Shown one piece after another: positions 12,601-26,000 of a stretch of DNA of 64,000 nucleotides. The position numbers and the translations under genes were made by a program. Origin of the DNA: Pilaira anomala (Eukaryota; Mucoromycota; Mucoromycetes; Mucorales; Mucoraceae); the NCBI GenBank assembly GCA_025716855.1, contig JAIXMQ010000003.1, positions 310,001-374,000 of the forward strand. Reading direction: 5' to 3'. Position 1 is the stretch's first letter. Each line of letters opens with the position of its first letter. The notes under the pieces were generated by a model. That model was not told where the DNA came from. It ran no database searches and saw only the letters and a list, made by a program, of their open reading frames with translations.

Positions 12601-15600
12601 TCGGTCTTGACAGCATCTACATCAATCTTTTGGACAACCTTGGAATCATCATCGGAGGAATCCTTAATAGTCTTCTTGATATCATTGACTTGGGTCTTGA
12701 TAGTCCATTGAAGTCTATCATAGAAAGAAATGGAACCGGAAATAGCATCAGCAGTAACAGTACTGACGAAGTCTTGCTTGGATTCCTTAAGAACAATATC
12801 AAGCTTAGCTTCTTCTTGGACAATAACTTCCTCAATTTCTTCAGTACAAGTACCAACTTCAATCAAAGAGTTAATCTTTTCAACGAAACCTACAAACCAA
12901 CCCTTGGTACGTTCAGTAGTTTCTTCGAGCTTTCCACAAGTCTTGGCACCTTCCACTATTTTTTTTTTTTTTTTGTTAGTTTTTTTATATCTTATATTAT
13001 TTCATGAAGAATTGCTTACAAGTAAGTTGATCCTTAGATACAACAATATTGGCCTTCTTATCTTCAGGCTTAGAAGTATCGGTCACCTTTTTTTCTTCCT
13101 CCTTCTTAATTTCAAACTTTGCTTTGGAGAGTTCAACACAAGTAGTCTTTTCTAATTGGGTCTTTACAGCCTCGACATCAATCTTTTCAACAATCTTAGA
13201 ATCATCTTCAGAAGATTCCTTGATGGTCTTCTTAATATCTTCAACTTGAGTTTGAATAGACCATTGAAGTCTGTCATAGAATGAAATATTACCGGAAACG
13301 GATCCAGTAGAATCAGAATCAATACATTCTTTCTTGGAATCCTTAATGACGACTTCAAGTTTAGTTTCTTCTTCCTTGATAACGGTCTCGATTTCTTCGG
13401 TAGAAGTGCCGACTTCGATCAAGCCATTAATCTTTTCAATGAAACCAGAGAACCAATTGTTAGTACGTTTGGTAGTTTCTTCAAGCTTATCACAGGTCTT
13501 AGCACCTTCAACTATTGAAATTATGAATGTTAGCTTATATATAAATTCTAAAAAAAAAAAAAAAAAAATACCAGAAAGCTCTTCCTTAGTGACAATAATT
13601 TCAGCTTGTTTCTTTTCTTCCTTTTTGATTTCAACCTTAGCCTTAACAAGTTCAATTTCAGTTGTCTTCTTAAATTCAGTCTTAACAACTTCGACATCGA
13701 TCTTTTCAATGACCTTGGAATCATTAACAGAAGCATCCTTGACAGTCTTTTTGATATTATCAACTTGGGATTTAACAGTCCAATGGAGCTTATCATAGAA
13801 GGACACAGAACCAGAAACAGCTTCGGTAGGAACACAGTTAACAAATTCTTGTTTGGATTCCTTAAGAATGACTTCGAGCTTCTCTTCTTCTTCAACGACA
13901 ACAGAATCAATTTTTTCTTCTGTACATTTTCCAACGTCAATCAAAGAATTAACCTTTTCGACTAAGCCAATGAACCACTTGGTAGTAGTTTCAGTAACTT
14001 CTTCAAGCTTTTCACAGGTCTTAGCACCTTCAACTAATATTATTAAAAAATTAAAAATGTTAAATTACTTTAAAACTTAATTTGATAATCAAATCTTACC
14101 CGTAAGCTCCTCTTTGGTGACAACTTCAATAGTACCATAACCAATACTGACTTCACCGACAACATCAATGTCTTGAACATGGCCAATAGAAACTACGGAG
14201 TCATCGATAACAGTAACTGTTTTACCGTCAGTGACACGGACATCTTCAGTGAAAACAACATCGGTGTCCTTTTTACCAGAAACAACACCACCGGCAATAA
14301 CACCAGCAACAATACCGGCAACTTCAGTGTCCTTGGAGATAACATCAACGACAGTTTCCTTCTTATCTTCAGTAATAATACCAACGGTTACCTTTTCTGT
14401 ATCAACTACTTGATCAGTACGGGTTTCTTCATCAGTGACAATGACACCACCAGATGAAGTTTCAGTCCCCTTTTCAATGATATCAAGCTCGGCAACAGTA
14501 TCCTTCTTATCAGAAACAACACCAACAATAACACCTGAGATAATACCACCAGCTACAACACCACCAACAATAGCTCCAGTCTTATCAGACTCAGTAACAG
14601 TAGTAGTCTTATCAGACTCAGTAACAGTAGTAGTCTTATCATCAGTAATAACACCAATAGTGATCTTTTCGTCATTCTTGGTAATAACATCTACCTTGGA
14701 ACAAGCGTCAGTCTCCTCAGTGACAATACCAACAGTGATCTTTTCATCTTCCTTAGTAATAACGTCAACTTCAGAAACAGTTTCCTTGTCTTCAGTGATA
14801 GAACCAGCAATAATGCCACCGGCAACAACACCACCAGCAATGACAGAGTCAATTTCAGTGATAGTCTCACCAGAGATGACACCAACAGTAACCTTGTCGG
14901 CTTCTTCAGTAACAGTGGTGGTTTCTTTATCGTCAGTAATAACACCAACAATGACCTTCTCATCTTCCTTGGTAATAACTTCAACCTTAGACTCGGTTTC
15001 CTTTTCATCAGTAATAACGCCAATGGTAACCTTTTCAGTTTCAGTAACCTTATCAGTGACTTTTTCGGTTTCCTTGACTTCAGTATCAACAACATCACAA
15101 GTATCCTTCTTATCAACAGAGATAATTTCAGAATCCTTAGTGACAATCTCAACCTCAGTTTCGGTTTTCTTTTCAGAAATGATAGTAGTTTCAGTATCCT
15201 TTTTGACGACTTCAACCTTGGTAATAGTTTGTTCTTCGGTTACAACACCGACAGTGACCTTATCAGCATTAGTATCAACTTCGACGGAAGTGTCTTTCTC
15301 GGTAGAAATAATGCCTACAACCAAATCTTCAGAGTCCTTGGTAATGACCTCGATCTTGGATGCATCGTCCTTATCATCAATAACGACACCAACAGTAACC
15401 TTTTCGGTCTCTTTGACATCAGTATCAACGACATTACTAGTATCCTTCTTGTCGACAGAAATGACTTCAGAATCCTTGGTAATGACTTCTACTTCGATCT
15501 CAGTTTCCTTGTCACCAACAATAACAGTTTCAGAATCCTTCTTGACGACTTCAATTTCCGTAACCTTGTCAGTGCTCTTTTCAGTGGTTTCATCATCAGA

Positions 15601-18600
15601 TTCGGTATCCTTCTTGTCACAAACAACACCAGCAATAATACCTGAGATAATACCACCAGCTACAACACCACCAACAATAGCTCCAGTCTTATCAGACTCA
15701 GTAACAGTAGTAGTCTTATCAGACTCAGTAACAGTAGTAGTCTTATCATCAGTAATAACACCAATAGTGATCTTTTCGTCATTCTTGGTAATAACATCTA
15801 CCTTGGAACAAGCGTCAGTCTCCTCAGTGACAATACCAACAGTGATCTTTTCATCTTCCTTAGTAATAACGTCAACTTCAGAAACAGTTTCCTTGTCTTC
15901 AGTGATAGAACCAGCAATAATGCCACCGGCAACAACACCACCAGCAATGGCAGAGTCAATTTCAGTGATAGTTTCACCAGAGATGACACCAACAGTAACC
16001 TTGTCGGTTTCCTCAGTAACAGTGGTGGTTTCTTTATCGTCAGTAATAACACCAACAATGACCTTCTCATCTTCATTGGTAATAACTTCAACCTTAGACT
16101 CGGTTTCCTTTTCATCAGTAATAACACCAATGGTAACCTTTTCAGTTTCAGTAACCTTATCAGTGACTTTTTCGGTTTCCTTGACTTCAGTGTCAACAAC
16201 ATCGCAAGTATCCTTCTTATCAACAGAGATAATTTCAGAATCCTTGGTAATGATTTCAACTTCGGTTTCAGTTTCCTTTTCAGAAATAACAGTGGTTTCG
16301 GTATCCTTCTTTACGACTTCAACCTTAGAAACTGTATCATCCTCAGTAACTACGCCAATGACAACCTTTTCGGTATCTGTGCAAACAGTTTCTTCTTGAG
16401 TGATCTTTTCAGTATCCTTAGAAGTAGTCTTGTCATCAGTATCTTTCTTATCAGAAACAACACCAACAATAACATCTGAGATAATACCGCCAGCTACAAC
16501 ACCGCCAACAATAGCTCCAGTCTTATCAGACTCAGTAACAGTAGTAGTCTTATCATCAGTAATAACACCAATAGTGATCTTTTCGTCATTCTTGGTAATA
16601 ACATCTACCTTGGAACAAGCGTCAGTCTCCTCAGTGACAATACCAACAGTGATCTTTTCATCTTCCTTAGTAATAACGTCAACTTCAGAAACAGTTTCCT
16701 TGTCTTCAGTGATAGAGCCAGCAATAATGCCACCGGCAACAACACCACCAGCAATGACAGAGTCAATTTCAGTGATAGTTTCACCAGAGATGACACCAAC
16801 AGTAACCTTGTCGGCTTCTTCAGTAACAGTGGTGGTTTCTTTATCGTCAGTAATAACACCAACAATGACCTTCTCATCTTCATTGGTAATAACTTCAACC
16901 TTAGACTCGGTTTCCTTTTCATCAGTAATAACACCAATGGTAACCTTTTCAGTTTCAGTAACCTTATCAGTGACTTTTTCGGTTTCCTTGACTTCAGTGT
17001 CAACAACATCGCAAGTATCCTTCTTATCAACAGAGATAATTTCAGAATCCTTGGTAACAATTTCAACTACAGTCTCGGTTTCCTTGTCAGTGACAACGGA
17101 AGTTTCAGTGTCCTTCTTGACAACTTCAACCTTGGTAACTGTATCTTCTTCCTTAGTTACAACACCAATAGTTACCTTGTCAGTTTCAGTGACTTCTTCA
17201 GTGTTCTTGGTAGTTGCTTCGTCCTTCTTATCGGAGACAACACCTGAAATAACACCTGAAATAATACCACCGGCAACGACACCACTAACAATAGCACCTG
17301 TCTTTTCCGACTCAGTGACAGTAGTGGTCTTGTCTGTGTTGATGACACCAATAGTAATCTTTTCATCATCCTTGGTGACAACTTCAACCTTGGAGCAAGC
17401 ATCAGTCTCTTCATTAACAATACCAACAGTGAATGTCTCGTCTTCCTTGGTAACAACATCGACTTGAGTAATTGTTTCCTTATCTTCAGTGATAGAACCA
17501 GCAATAATACCACCGGCAACAACACCACCAGCAATGACAGAGTCAATTTCAGTAATAGTTTCACCGGTAATGACACCAACAGTGATCTTATCACATTCTT
17601 CACTAGTAGTTTCCTTTTCCGTTGAGATAACACCAACGATGACCTTTTCGTCATCCTTAGTGATTACTTCGACCTTAGATTCGGTATCTTTTTCTTCGGT
17701 AATGATGCTGATTGTAATCTTTTCAGTTTCCTTAACTTCAGTCTCGGTAACATCACAAGTATCCTTTTTATCCACAGAGACAATTTCAGAGTCTTTAGTG
17801 ATGATCTCAACTTCTGTTTCTTTATCAGCGAAAACGGTAGTTTCGGTATCCTTTTTAATGACTTCAACCTTGGTTACAGTGTCTTCTTCATTAACAACAC
17901 CTACAGTTACCTTATCGGTATCTTTGACAACAGTATCATCCTTAGTAACCTTATCAGTAACATTTTCAGTGTCCTTATTGGTGGTTTTATCATCAGAATC
18001 AGTGTCCTTCTTATCAGTAACTACACCGGTAATAACACCAGAAATCACACCGCCAGCAACGACGCCACCAACAATAGCTCCAGTCTTATCAGACTCAGTA
18101 ACAGTAGTAGTCTTATCATCAGTAATAACACCAATAGTGATCTTTTCGTCTTCCTTGGTAATAACATCTACCTTGGAACAAGCGTCAGTCTCCTCAGTGA
18201 CAATACCAACAGTGATCTTTTCATCTTCCTTAGTAATAACGTCAACTTCAGAAACAGTTTCCTTGCCTTCAGTGATAGAACCAGCAATAATGCCACCGGC
18301 AACAACACCACCAGCAATGACAGAGTCAATTTCGGTAACAGTTTCCTTTTCACCAGAAATGACACCAACAGTAACCTTTTCAGAGTCCTTAGTAGTTTCA
18401 GTCGTGCTTTCCTTTTCTTCGGTAACGACACCGACAATAACCTTCTCGTCATCCTTGGTAATAACTTCAACCTTAGACTCGGTTTCCTTTTCATTAGTAA
18501 TAACACCAATGGTAACCTTTTCAGTTTCAGTAACCTTATCAGTGACTTTTTCGGTTTCCTTGAATTCAGTGTCAACAACATCACAAGTATCCTTCACAAC

Positions 18601-21600
18601 AGAGATAATTTCAGAATCCTTGGTAATAATTTCAACTATATTCTCGGTATCCTTGTCAGTGACAACAGTGGTTTCCGTATCCTTCTTGACTACTTCAACC
18701 TTAGTAATAGTCTCTTCGTCGGTAACAACACCAATGACTACCTTGTTAGTGTCCTTAGTTTCATCAAAAGAATCTGTATCCTTCTTATCAGAGACAACAC
18801 CTGAAATAACACCTGAAATAATACCACCGGCAACGACACCACTAACAATAGCACCTGTCTTTTCCGACTCAGTGACAGTAGTGGTCTTGTCTGTGTTGAT
18901 GACACCAATAGTAATCTTTTCATCATCCTTGGTGACAACTTCAACCTTGGAGCAAGCATCAGTCTCTTCATTAACAATACCAACAGTGAATGTCTCGTCT
19001 TCCTTGGTAACAACATCGACTTGAGTGATTGTTTCCTTATCTTCAGTGATAGAACCAGCGATAATACCACCGGCAACAACACCACCAGCAATAACGGAAT
19101 CAATTTCAGAGACAACGTCTGTTTGACCAGAGATAATACCAACAGTGATCTTCTCACATTCCTCAGTAGTATTTTCGGTTTCAGTGGTAATAACACCAAT
19201 AACAACAGATTCGGAATCCTTGGTAATAATTTCAACCTTAGAATCAGTATCATTTTCCTCGGTGATAACACTAATGGTAACCTTTTCAGTTTCTGTAACC
19301 TTTTCGGTATCTTTGACTATAGTATCAACCACATCGCAAGTATCCTTCTTATCAACAGAGATAATTTCAGAATCCTTGGTAATGATTTCAACTTCGGTTT
19401 CAGTTTCCTTTTCAGAAATAACAGTGGTTTCGGTATCCTTCTTTACGACTTCAACCTTAGCAACTGTGTCTTCCTTGGTAACTACGCCAATTACAACCTT
19501 TTCGGTATCTGTGCAAACAGTTTCTTCTTGAGTGATCTTTTCAGTATCCTTAGAAGCAGTCTTGTCATCAGTATCTTTCTTATCAGAAACAACACCAACA
19601 ATAACACCTGAGATAATACCACCAGCTACAACACCGCCAACAATAGCTCCAGTCTTATCAGACTCAGTAACAGTAGTATTCTTATCATCAGTAATGACAC
19701 CAATAGTGATCTTTTCATCATCCTTGGTAATAACATCTACCTTGGAACAAGCGTCAGTCTCCTCAGTGATAATACCAACAGTAATCTTTTCATCTTCCTT
19801 AGTAATAACATCAACTTCAGAAACAGTTTCCTTGTCTTCAGTGATAGAGCCAGCAATAATGCCACCGGCAACAACACCACCAGCAATGGCAGAGTCAATT
19901 TCAGTGATAGTTTCACCAGAGATGACACCAACAGTAACCTTGTCGGTTTCTTCAGTAACAGTGGTGGTTTCTTTATCGTCAGTAATAACACCAACAATGA
20001 CCTTCTCATCTTCCTTGGTAATAACTTCAACCTTAGACTCGGTTTCCTTTTCATCAGTAATAACACCAATGGTAACCTTTTCAGTTTCAGTAACCTTTTC
20101 AGTAACCTTATCAGTGACCTTTTCAGTTTCCTTGACTTCAGTATCAACAACATCACAAGTATTCTTCTTATCAACAGAGACAATATCAGCGTCCTTAGTG
20201 ATGATCTCAACTTCAGTCTTGATCTCAGTTTCTTTATCAGCAATAACAGTAGTTTCAGTATCTTGCTTGACAACTTCGACTTTCTTAACAGCGTCTTCTT
20301 CTGTAACTACACCAACAACAACCTTATCGGTATCCTTGACAGTAGTTTCTTTTTCAGTTACGACAGTGGTATCCTTATTAGCAACTTCTTCAGTAATAAC
20401 ATTGTCTTTGGTAGTAGTTTCCTTGTCATCCTTCTTATCAGAGACAGCACCAGTAATAACACCAGAGATAATTCCACCAGCTACAATACCGCCAACAATG
20501 GCACCAGTATCGGTTGTTGTAGGCTTTTTCTTATCGTCGGTGATGACACCAATAGTGACCTTTTCATCTTCCTTGGTAATTACGTCTACCTTGGAGATAG
20601 CATCAGTCTCTTCGGACACAACGCCAACAGTGATCTTTTCATCTTCCTTAGTGATGACATCAACTTGAGTGACAGTGTCCTTGTTATCACTGGAAGAACC
20701 AATAACAATATTATCGGCAATAACAGTACCTATGACAGTATCAGTTACCTTGGTGGAATCATCCTTGACCACGATCTTTTCAGGAGCTTGGACAGCAACC
20801 TCAACCTTGGGTTGAGTAGGTCTACCACAGACATCACCGATTTGAACCCATTCAGAGTCTTTAACAACAGATTCACCTACAATGGTATCGATAGTAGTAA
20901 CATCATCCTTGGTAATGGCACCTACAGTGATTGAACCAGTAGTATCTTTATCAGCGGTAGTAGTTGTTTTGGTATCATCCTCGGTAACAATATCAACCTT
21001 GACAGAAGAATCTTTGTTAATGACATCAACCTTGGAAGTAGAATTATCCTTGTGGATAACATCAACAGGCTTAGAGGCACCGTCGGTAATGACAATGGTA
21101 GCAGAGGATTCAGTCTCTTCGGTAACGACATCGGAAGTTATAGTAGATTCGGGTTTGGAACCTTGTTCAACTTGTACAATGGAAGATTTACCTTCTTCGT
21201 TTACAACAACCACAGTAGAAGAAGTAGTAGTTGTGGTAGTAGAGGTAATCTTTTCCAACATTTGATCAATGTTTTGAATTACATCAGTTTGACCATCTAC
21301 ACCAAAGATAGAATCACAAATCTTGAGGGTAGTTTCTTTGTCATCGGAATCAATAACAGAGCATCTAACTCTCTTGATGTTTGTCAAAAGGTAACTCTTC
21401 ATACCGGTATAATAAGTGATCAAGTAACGACGTTCAGACCAAGTAAGGTAAGTAAGACTAGACGATAAGACACTAATTAAAGCAGCAGACTCATCGATTC
21501 TTGAAATAATATCAAGTTCAGCGGCATCAATAATAGTAACAGTATCCTTCTTATAGTCCTTGGTATCACTCTTGATAGACCACTTGATATCCTTAAGAAC

Positions 21601-22975
21601 ATTGATGAACCAAGTAGAGATATAGGTCTTGGATTCAGCTAATGTAGAAATGATTTCAATCTTGGAGGATTGGATATCTTCTTCATCGACTTGTTCCTTT
21701 TCTTGCTCCTTTTTGGTTTCTTCTTCAGAGATGACATCGCATTTATGAATGACATCCTTACAATCATGAATCTTGGCAGATAAATTGTGTTCAACAGTGT
21801 TAGTCAATTTCTTCCATTCCTCAACCGTAGTAGCAGTAGTGGTGGTAGACTTTTCAATGTTGGAAACAAAGTGATCTAATTCAGAAGTAGTCTTTTCAAT
21901 GACAGTAACTAAAGATTGTTCGAATTCTTTCTTGGAAGACTCTGTCAAAGTAGATTCAGTAAGAGTGGTAGTAGCAGATTGATTCAACTTTTTCAACTCT
22001 GTTTGAATTTCTTGATGAGAATCCTTGATTAACTTTTGAATTTCTTCAGGTTTAGCACCGTTCTTGGAAGCTTCAGTGATGCGAATGTAAAGTGTTCTGA
22101 ACCAATAACGAATAGTAATTTGAACAGTGTCAACAATTACAAGAATGTTATCAACCTCAGGCTTCTTTGAAATAACAGTAGTGTTGCTTGATTCCTTTTC
22201 AGTCTTGGAAATAATAGATTCTAATTTAGTATCTAATTCACCACAAGTCTTGGAAACGACCTCAGTAACATTCAATTTGTCAGTAGAAACAACGTCATCA
22301 GACTTTAATGTCTTGAGATAATCAGTACATTTATGGAAAACTTCAGTCTCAAACTTTTGCTTGGTTTCATCAATGGATTGTTCAAGAAGGCGACATTCCT
22401 TCTTATCTACAGAGCTACCGTAAACAGAAATATATTGAGTCAATCGACTATACAAGATTTGACGGTATTGTTCAATAACTTCAAGGTATTCCTTTTGTGT
22501 ACGACAGCTGGAGAGACGACGAATAAATACAATTCTCCACCAGCTAATGATCAATCGATATTCACGGTAAATGATATAAGTAGTCTTGGTGGTCTTACGA
22601 GTAAGAGATAAATCGGATTTCTTTACAGAAGCGACTTCTTTAGTACCTTCGATTTGTGCACCACTTTCAATGGCTTTAGTGATACTAGTAATAGTAGAGA
22701 CCTTGTTAGTAGAAGTGACCTTGCCAAAGACAGGGACAGAGAATTTCCATTGAATGGTCTTGACGGTGCTGGAAGTAGTAGTGTGACCAAGTAAGACACA
22801 AGCGCCATCCTTGAATTCAGTGGCACCAAGGACTTGGAAATCATGGCTATCAAGTTCAATACAACCATCATAAGTTAAGATCCACTTTTGGCTACTGACA
22901 CCAGCTTCAGCAGATTGAACAACCTTGGAGGAAGTAGCAACAGAACCTGATGAAGAAAAAGAAATGTTAGTTTTG

Positions 22976-23007
<32 letters not shown>

Positions 23008-26000
23008 GAAAATAGTTTACCTTGAACATCAACAACGAATTTAGTTCCATAATTGATCAAAAGACCATCATTGTAGGTCCATAATTGGTTCTTGAAAGAC
23101 TTGAAATCTAACTTCTTCAAGACAAGTTCAGACTTGTTATCTTGAACGGAGAGAACTAAATCTTCGGAAGAGTTGCTGACCTTGACAAAGAACCAAGTAG
23201 AGACAGGGAAGATACCTCTTCTAGTGGTAGTGCTAGTCAAGATACTCCAGTCAGTCTTTTGCTTGTAGATCCAAGAGTAAGCAGATGTAAATGCTGCAGC
23301 GGATTTCTTTTGGTATTCAACATCCGAGATAACAGGGATATGAAGTTCTAATCCTTGAGTTTCCTTGGAGTTACTGTCAGAGGTAATACCCAATTTGTAA
23401 GAGCCAGATGAAATTCGAGTAAATCGAATATAGTAAATCACCTTAGAGATACGAACAGAGATAGAACCGTTGCTGGAAATATAGAACTTTTGATTAAGTG
23501 TACTATGAGAGTTAGATAAAATCCAGTGATGAGCTGTAAATAATAAATACGTTAATTAGTAAAGATCTTATTTTATATATATAGTTATTATAACTTACTG
23601 GTACTCAATACAAGACGAAGCATGTATCTGTAATTGATCAAGTAACCATCAACATAAGTCCACAAGAATCTTCTATAATCAATCTCACTAGAGAATTGAT
23701 AAAGACCAACTTGACTTTGAGCAGTTTCACCAGAACCAAGGAAGTATTTATCAGTACCAAAACGAATAAAGAACCAACCATCAGTACCAGGCCATTGATT
23801 TTGAGAAGTAACCTTATGACAGTAAGTTTCCTTGAGCCACTTGTATGAAATGACAGCAGAAGCAGAGCTAGTAACCTGTTCAATCTTACCAGATTCGATG
23901 ATCTTAACACCAGACTCACCTTGACTGACAGGAATCAAAGCAGGTACCAAAATTTCCCAATGTTGTTCAGGACGAGCTTCCTTCTTGACAAGAGACTTGG
24001 ATTCATGAACATAGACATCAATTTGAGTATGTTTATCAGAACGCTTGGTTTCCTTGAGAGATAAAACAAGAGAACGCTTTGATTTGAGATGAACACATTT
24101 CTCAGGAGCATAATCCCAGAGTTGATCTTCGTTTCCTTCAGCCTTACTGTTACGAGTAGAAAGATGAGCACGTTCACCTGCAGCAAGTGATTCTGAGCTA
24201 GCATCCAAGACCAAAGTACGACCCTTCAAGTTGACCAAGAAACCATTTTGATAACTCCAGAGTTGACTTGCAAAATCAGTAGATTTCATCTTGGTCAAGA
24301 CAACAAAGCTGTGTTCATGAATATCACCTACAACATCTAATACATAACCATGCAAAGAACTCTTGATGAAGAAATAACCGGAAGGAAGACCGTGAAGATG
24401 AGTCTTGTAACGAACAATCTTTTCAAAACCAGTAGGAATATAGTTTTCATCCAATTGGAAAGATTCCTTGCGATGTAATTTGTTAGCCTTGGATGAGCTA
24501 GATGAGCTGGATGAACTGGATTTTTGTAAAACAGGACTAGCTTCCACTACACTAGGCTCAGATTTATGAACAATTTCAGCAACAGGAGGAGAGTTTTTAG
24601 GTGCTTCGAGTGTGACTGGGGTAGCAGGAGCTTCAGGTTGAGCAGCAGCTTCAGGTTGAGCAACAGGTGTTTCAATAGTAGCAGCAAGATCAGTCTTTAC
24701 AGTAGAATCAACAGTAGTTACAGTAGCAACATGTTTCTTTTCTTCAGTGTCAGGCTTGGAGGTAGCAATATCTACAGCGGTACCAGCAGCAACAGATACA
24801 ACAGTACCGGCAGCAACAATAGCAACACCAGCAGCTTCATTTGAAGTAGAAGTAGATGATGAAGGTGTTTGAATAGGTGTCTGGATCTCAAAGTCTTCTT
24901 CCTCCTCTTCTTGTTCAGAAGCTTGCTTTTCAGCAACAGCTTCCTCTTCTGCCTCAGCCTCAGCTTCCTCTTCTGCCTCGGCCTCGTCTTCTTCATCCAA
25001 CTCTTCATCTTCTTCTTGGACCTTGACCTTTTCTTCCTCACATTTCTCAATGACTAGATCATCTTCAGTAACAACCTCAGCCGTAGTAGAACCGGTAGTG
25101 GAGACACGCTTGGCAAAGATTGGCTTAGAGAAAGACCAACGTAACCATTGTTCAGATTTAAGAGAGGAAACTTGCTTTCCACCTACGTTAGTATTAGCAA
25201 TTTTAATTTTATTGATACCTACCAAAGCTCCTTCAACAGAAGCTTCACCAGCACTTGCAACACCAATAGCCAATCTTTGATTGGATCTTAAATGAATTTC
25301 ACCATCGGCACCAAGGTCCCAGAATTGACCTTCATTGGCTGCCATTTCCTTGAGATAAACTTGAGGTTGAGCATCTTCAACTGTGATATCTTCAGAAGCT
25401 TGAGCGTCAAGCACTAAACCAGTTTGTTCGTTATACAAGTAACCATCCTTGTAAGTCCAGAGTTGCCACTTGTATGCCTTAAAGTTTAAGGTACGAATCA
25501 CGATTCTGTATTTACTAGAACCTTCTACCTGTTCAACCGTTAAAGCCAAGTTCTTATCGCCATGAGTACAACGAATGAAGAAACCACCTTCAGGGAAAAT
25601 ACCCCAACGACGTGTGATGACAGTCTTTGTAACACGTTCATAACGTTCCGAACTTGTTTCTTCAATAGAGCAAGTGGAACCCACCTTTTCCAAGACCAAA
25701 CTATTTTTATTGGCTTGTTGTTCAGCATAAGTTGTATGAGTACATTTTCCAAAGACGGGGTAAGCGAAAGACCATTGTTGATAGTCCATGGATGCGTCAC
25801 CACGTTTGACAAGCTTTAAATCAGCACCTTCTTTAGCATGTGTACCGACCGAGGCCAAGACTAAATTCGAATTGGATTGAGGATGCAAGTGACCACTGAC
25901 GGTAAGACCCCACATTTGGTTCTTACGGCTTGAACGTAAGAATTTAGGAGACCATTGGATGATATTAGCGTTTGAGATGAGTTTACCACCTGCTACATCG

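Larger units (their letters stand above)
1..14033 (-). repeat. Array of 23 tandem one-exon helical repeats (exons 10-32 of the Gellin-like gene)
   Basis: Each exon begins with the V-E-G-x-K-T-C-x-K-L-E core, has a conserved RTxGWFxGFIEKIN segment, an SGSISFYDRLxW segment and a VVxKIDIxxxK helix, and ends near LTxK at a GT donor. Exons by coordinate: 13572-14033, 13020-13511, 12497-12955, 11862-12431, 11342-11800, 10776-11273, 10263-10721, 9576-10202, 9062-9520, 8525-9007, 8007-8465, 7351-7947, 6836-7294, 6277-6774, 5760-6221, 5108-5695, 4586-5044, 4024-4521, 3511-3969, 2843-3451, 2283-2786, 1714-2208, and 1653 to the left edge. All complete exons are phase 1-1. Introns are about 48-75 nt, and many carry a TACTAAC-like branch site. 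Predicted all-alpha, acidic and soluble. Function unknown. Confidence 0.9.

Noticed and set aside
1..14080. Many plus-strand and off-frame minus-strand frames of 60-150 codons over the repeat exons
   Set aside because: Each recurs in step with the 23 repeat exons and has the hydrophobic or Arg/Leu/Ser-rich composition typical of shadow frames. The phase-consistent minus-strand exons explain the DNA fully.
14435..17467. Long plus-strand open frames (over 650 and 350 codons) rich in Ser, Thr, Val and Pro, opposite the giant exon
   Set aside because: They are the mirror of the biased V/T/E/K coding repeats on the minus strand. They repeat with the same period, have no start context or splice logic, and break at different places in each unit.
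14100..21200. CRISPR array or bacterial surface-repeat gene
   Set aside because: The repeats are long, coding and variable, with no spacer structure, and the gene has spliceosomal introns.
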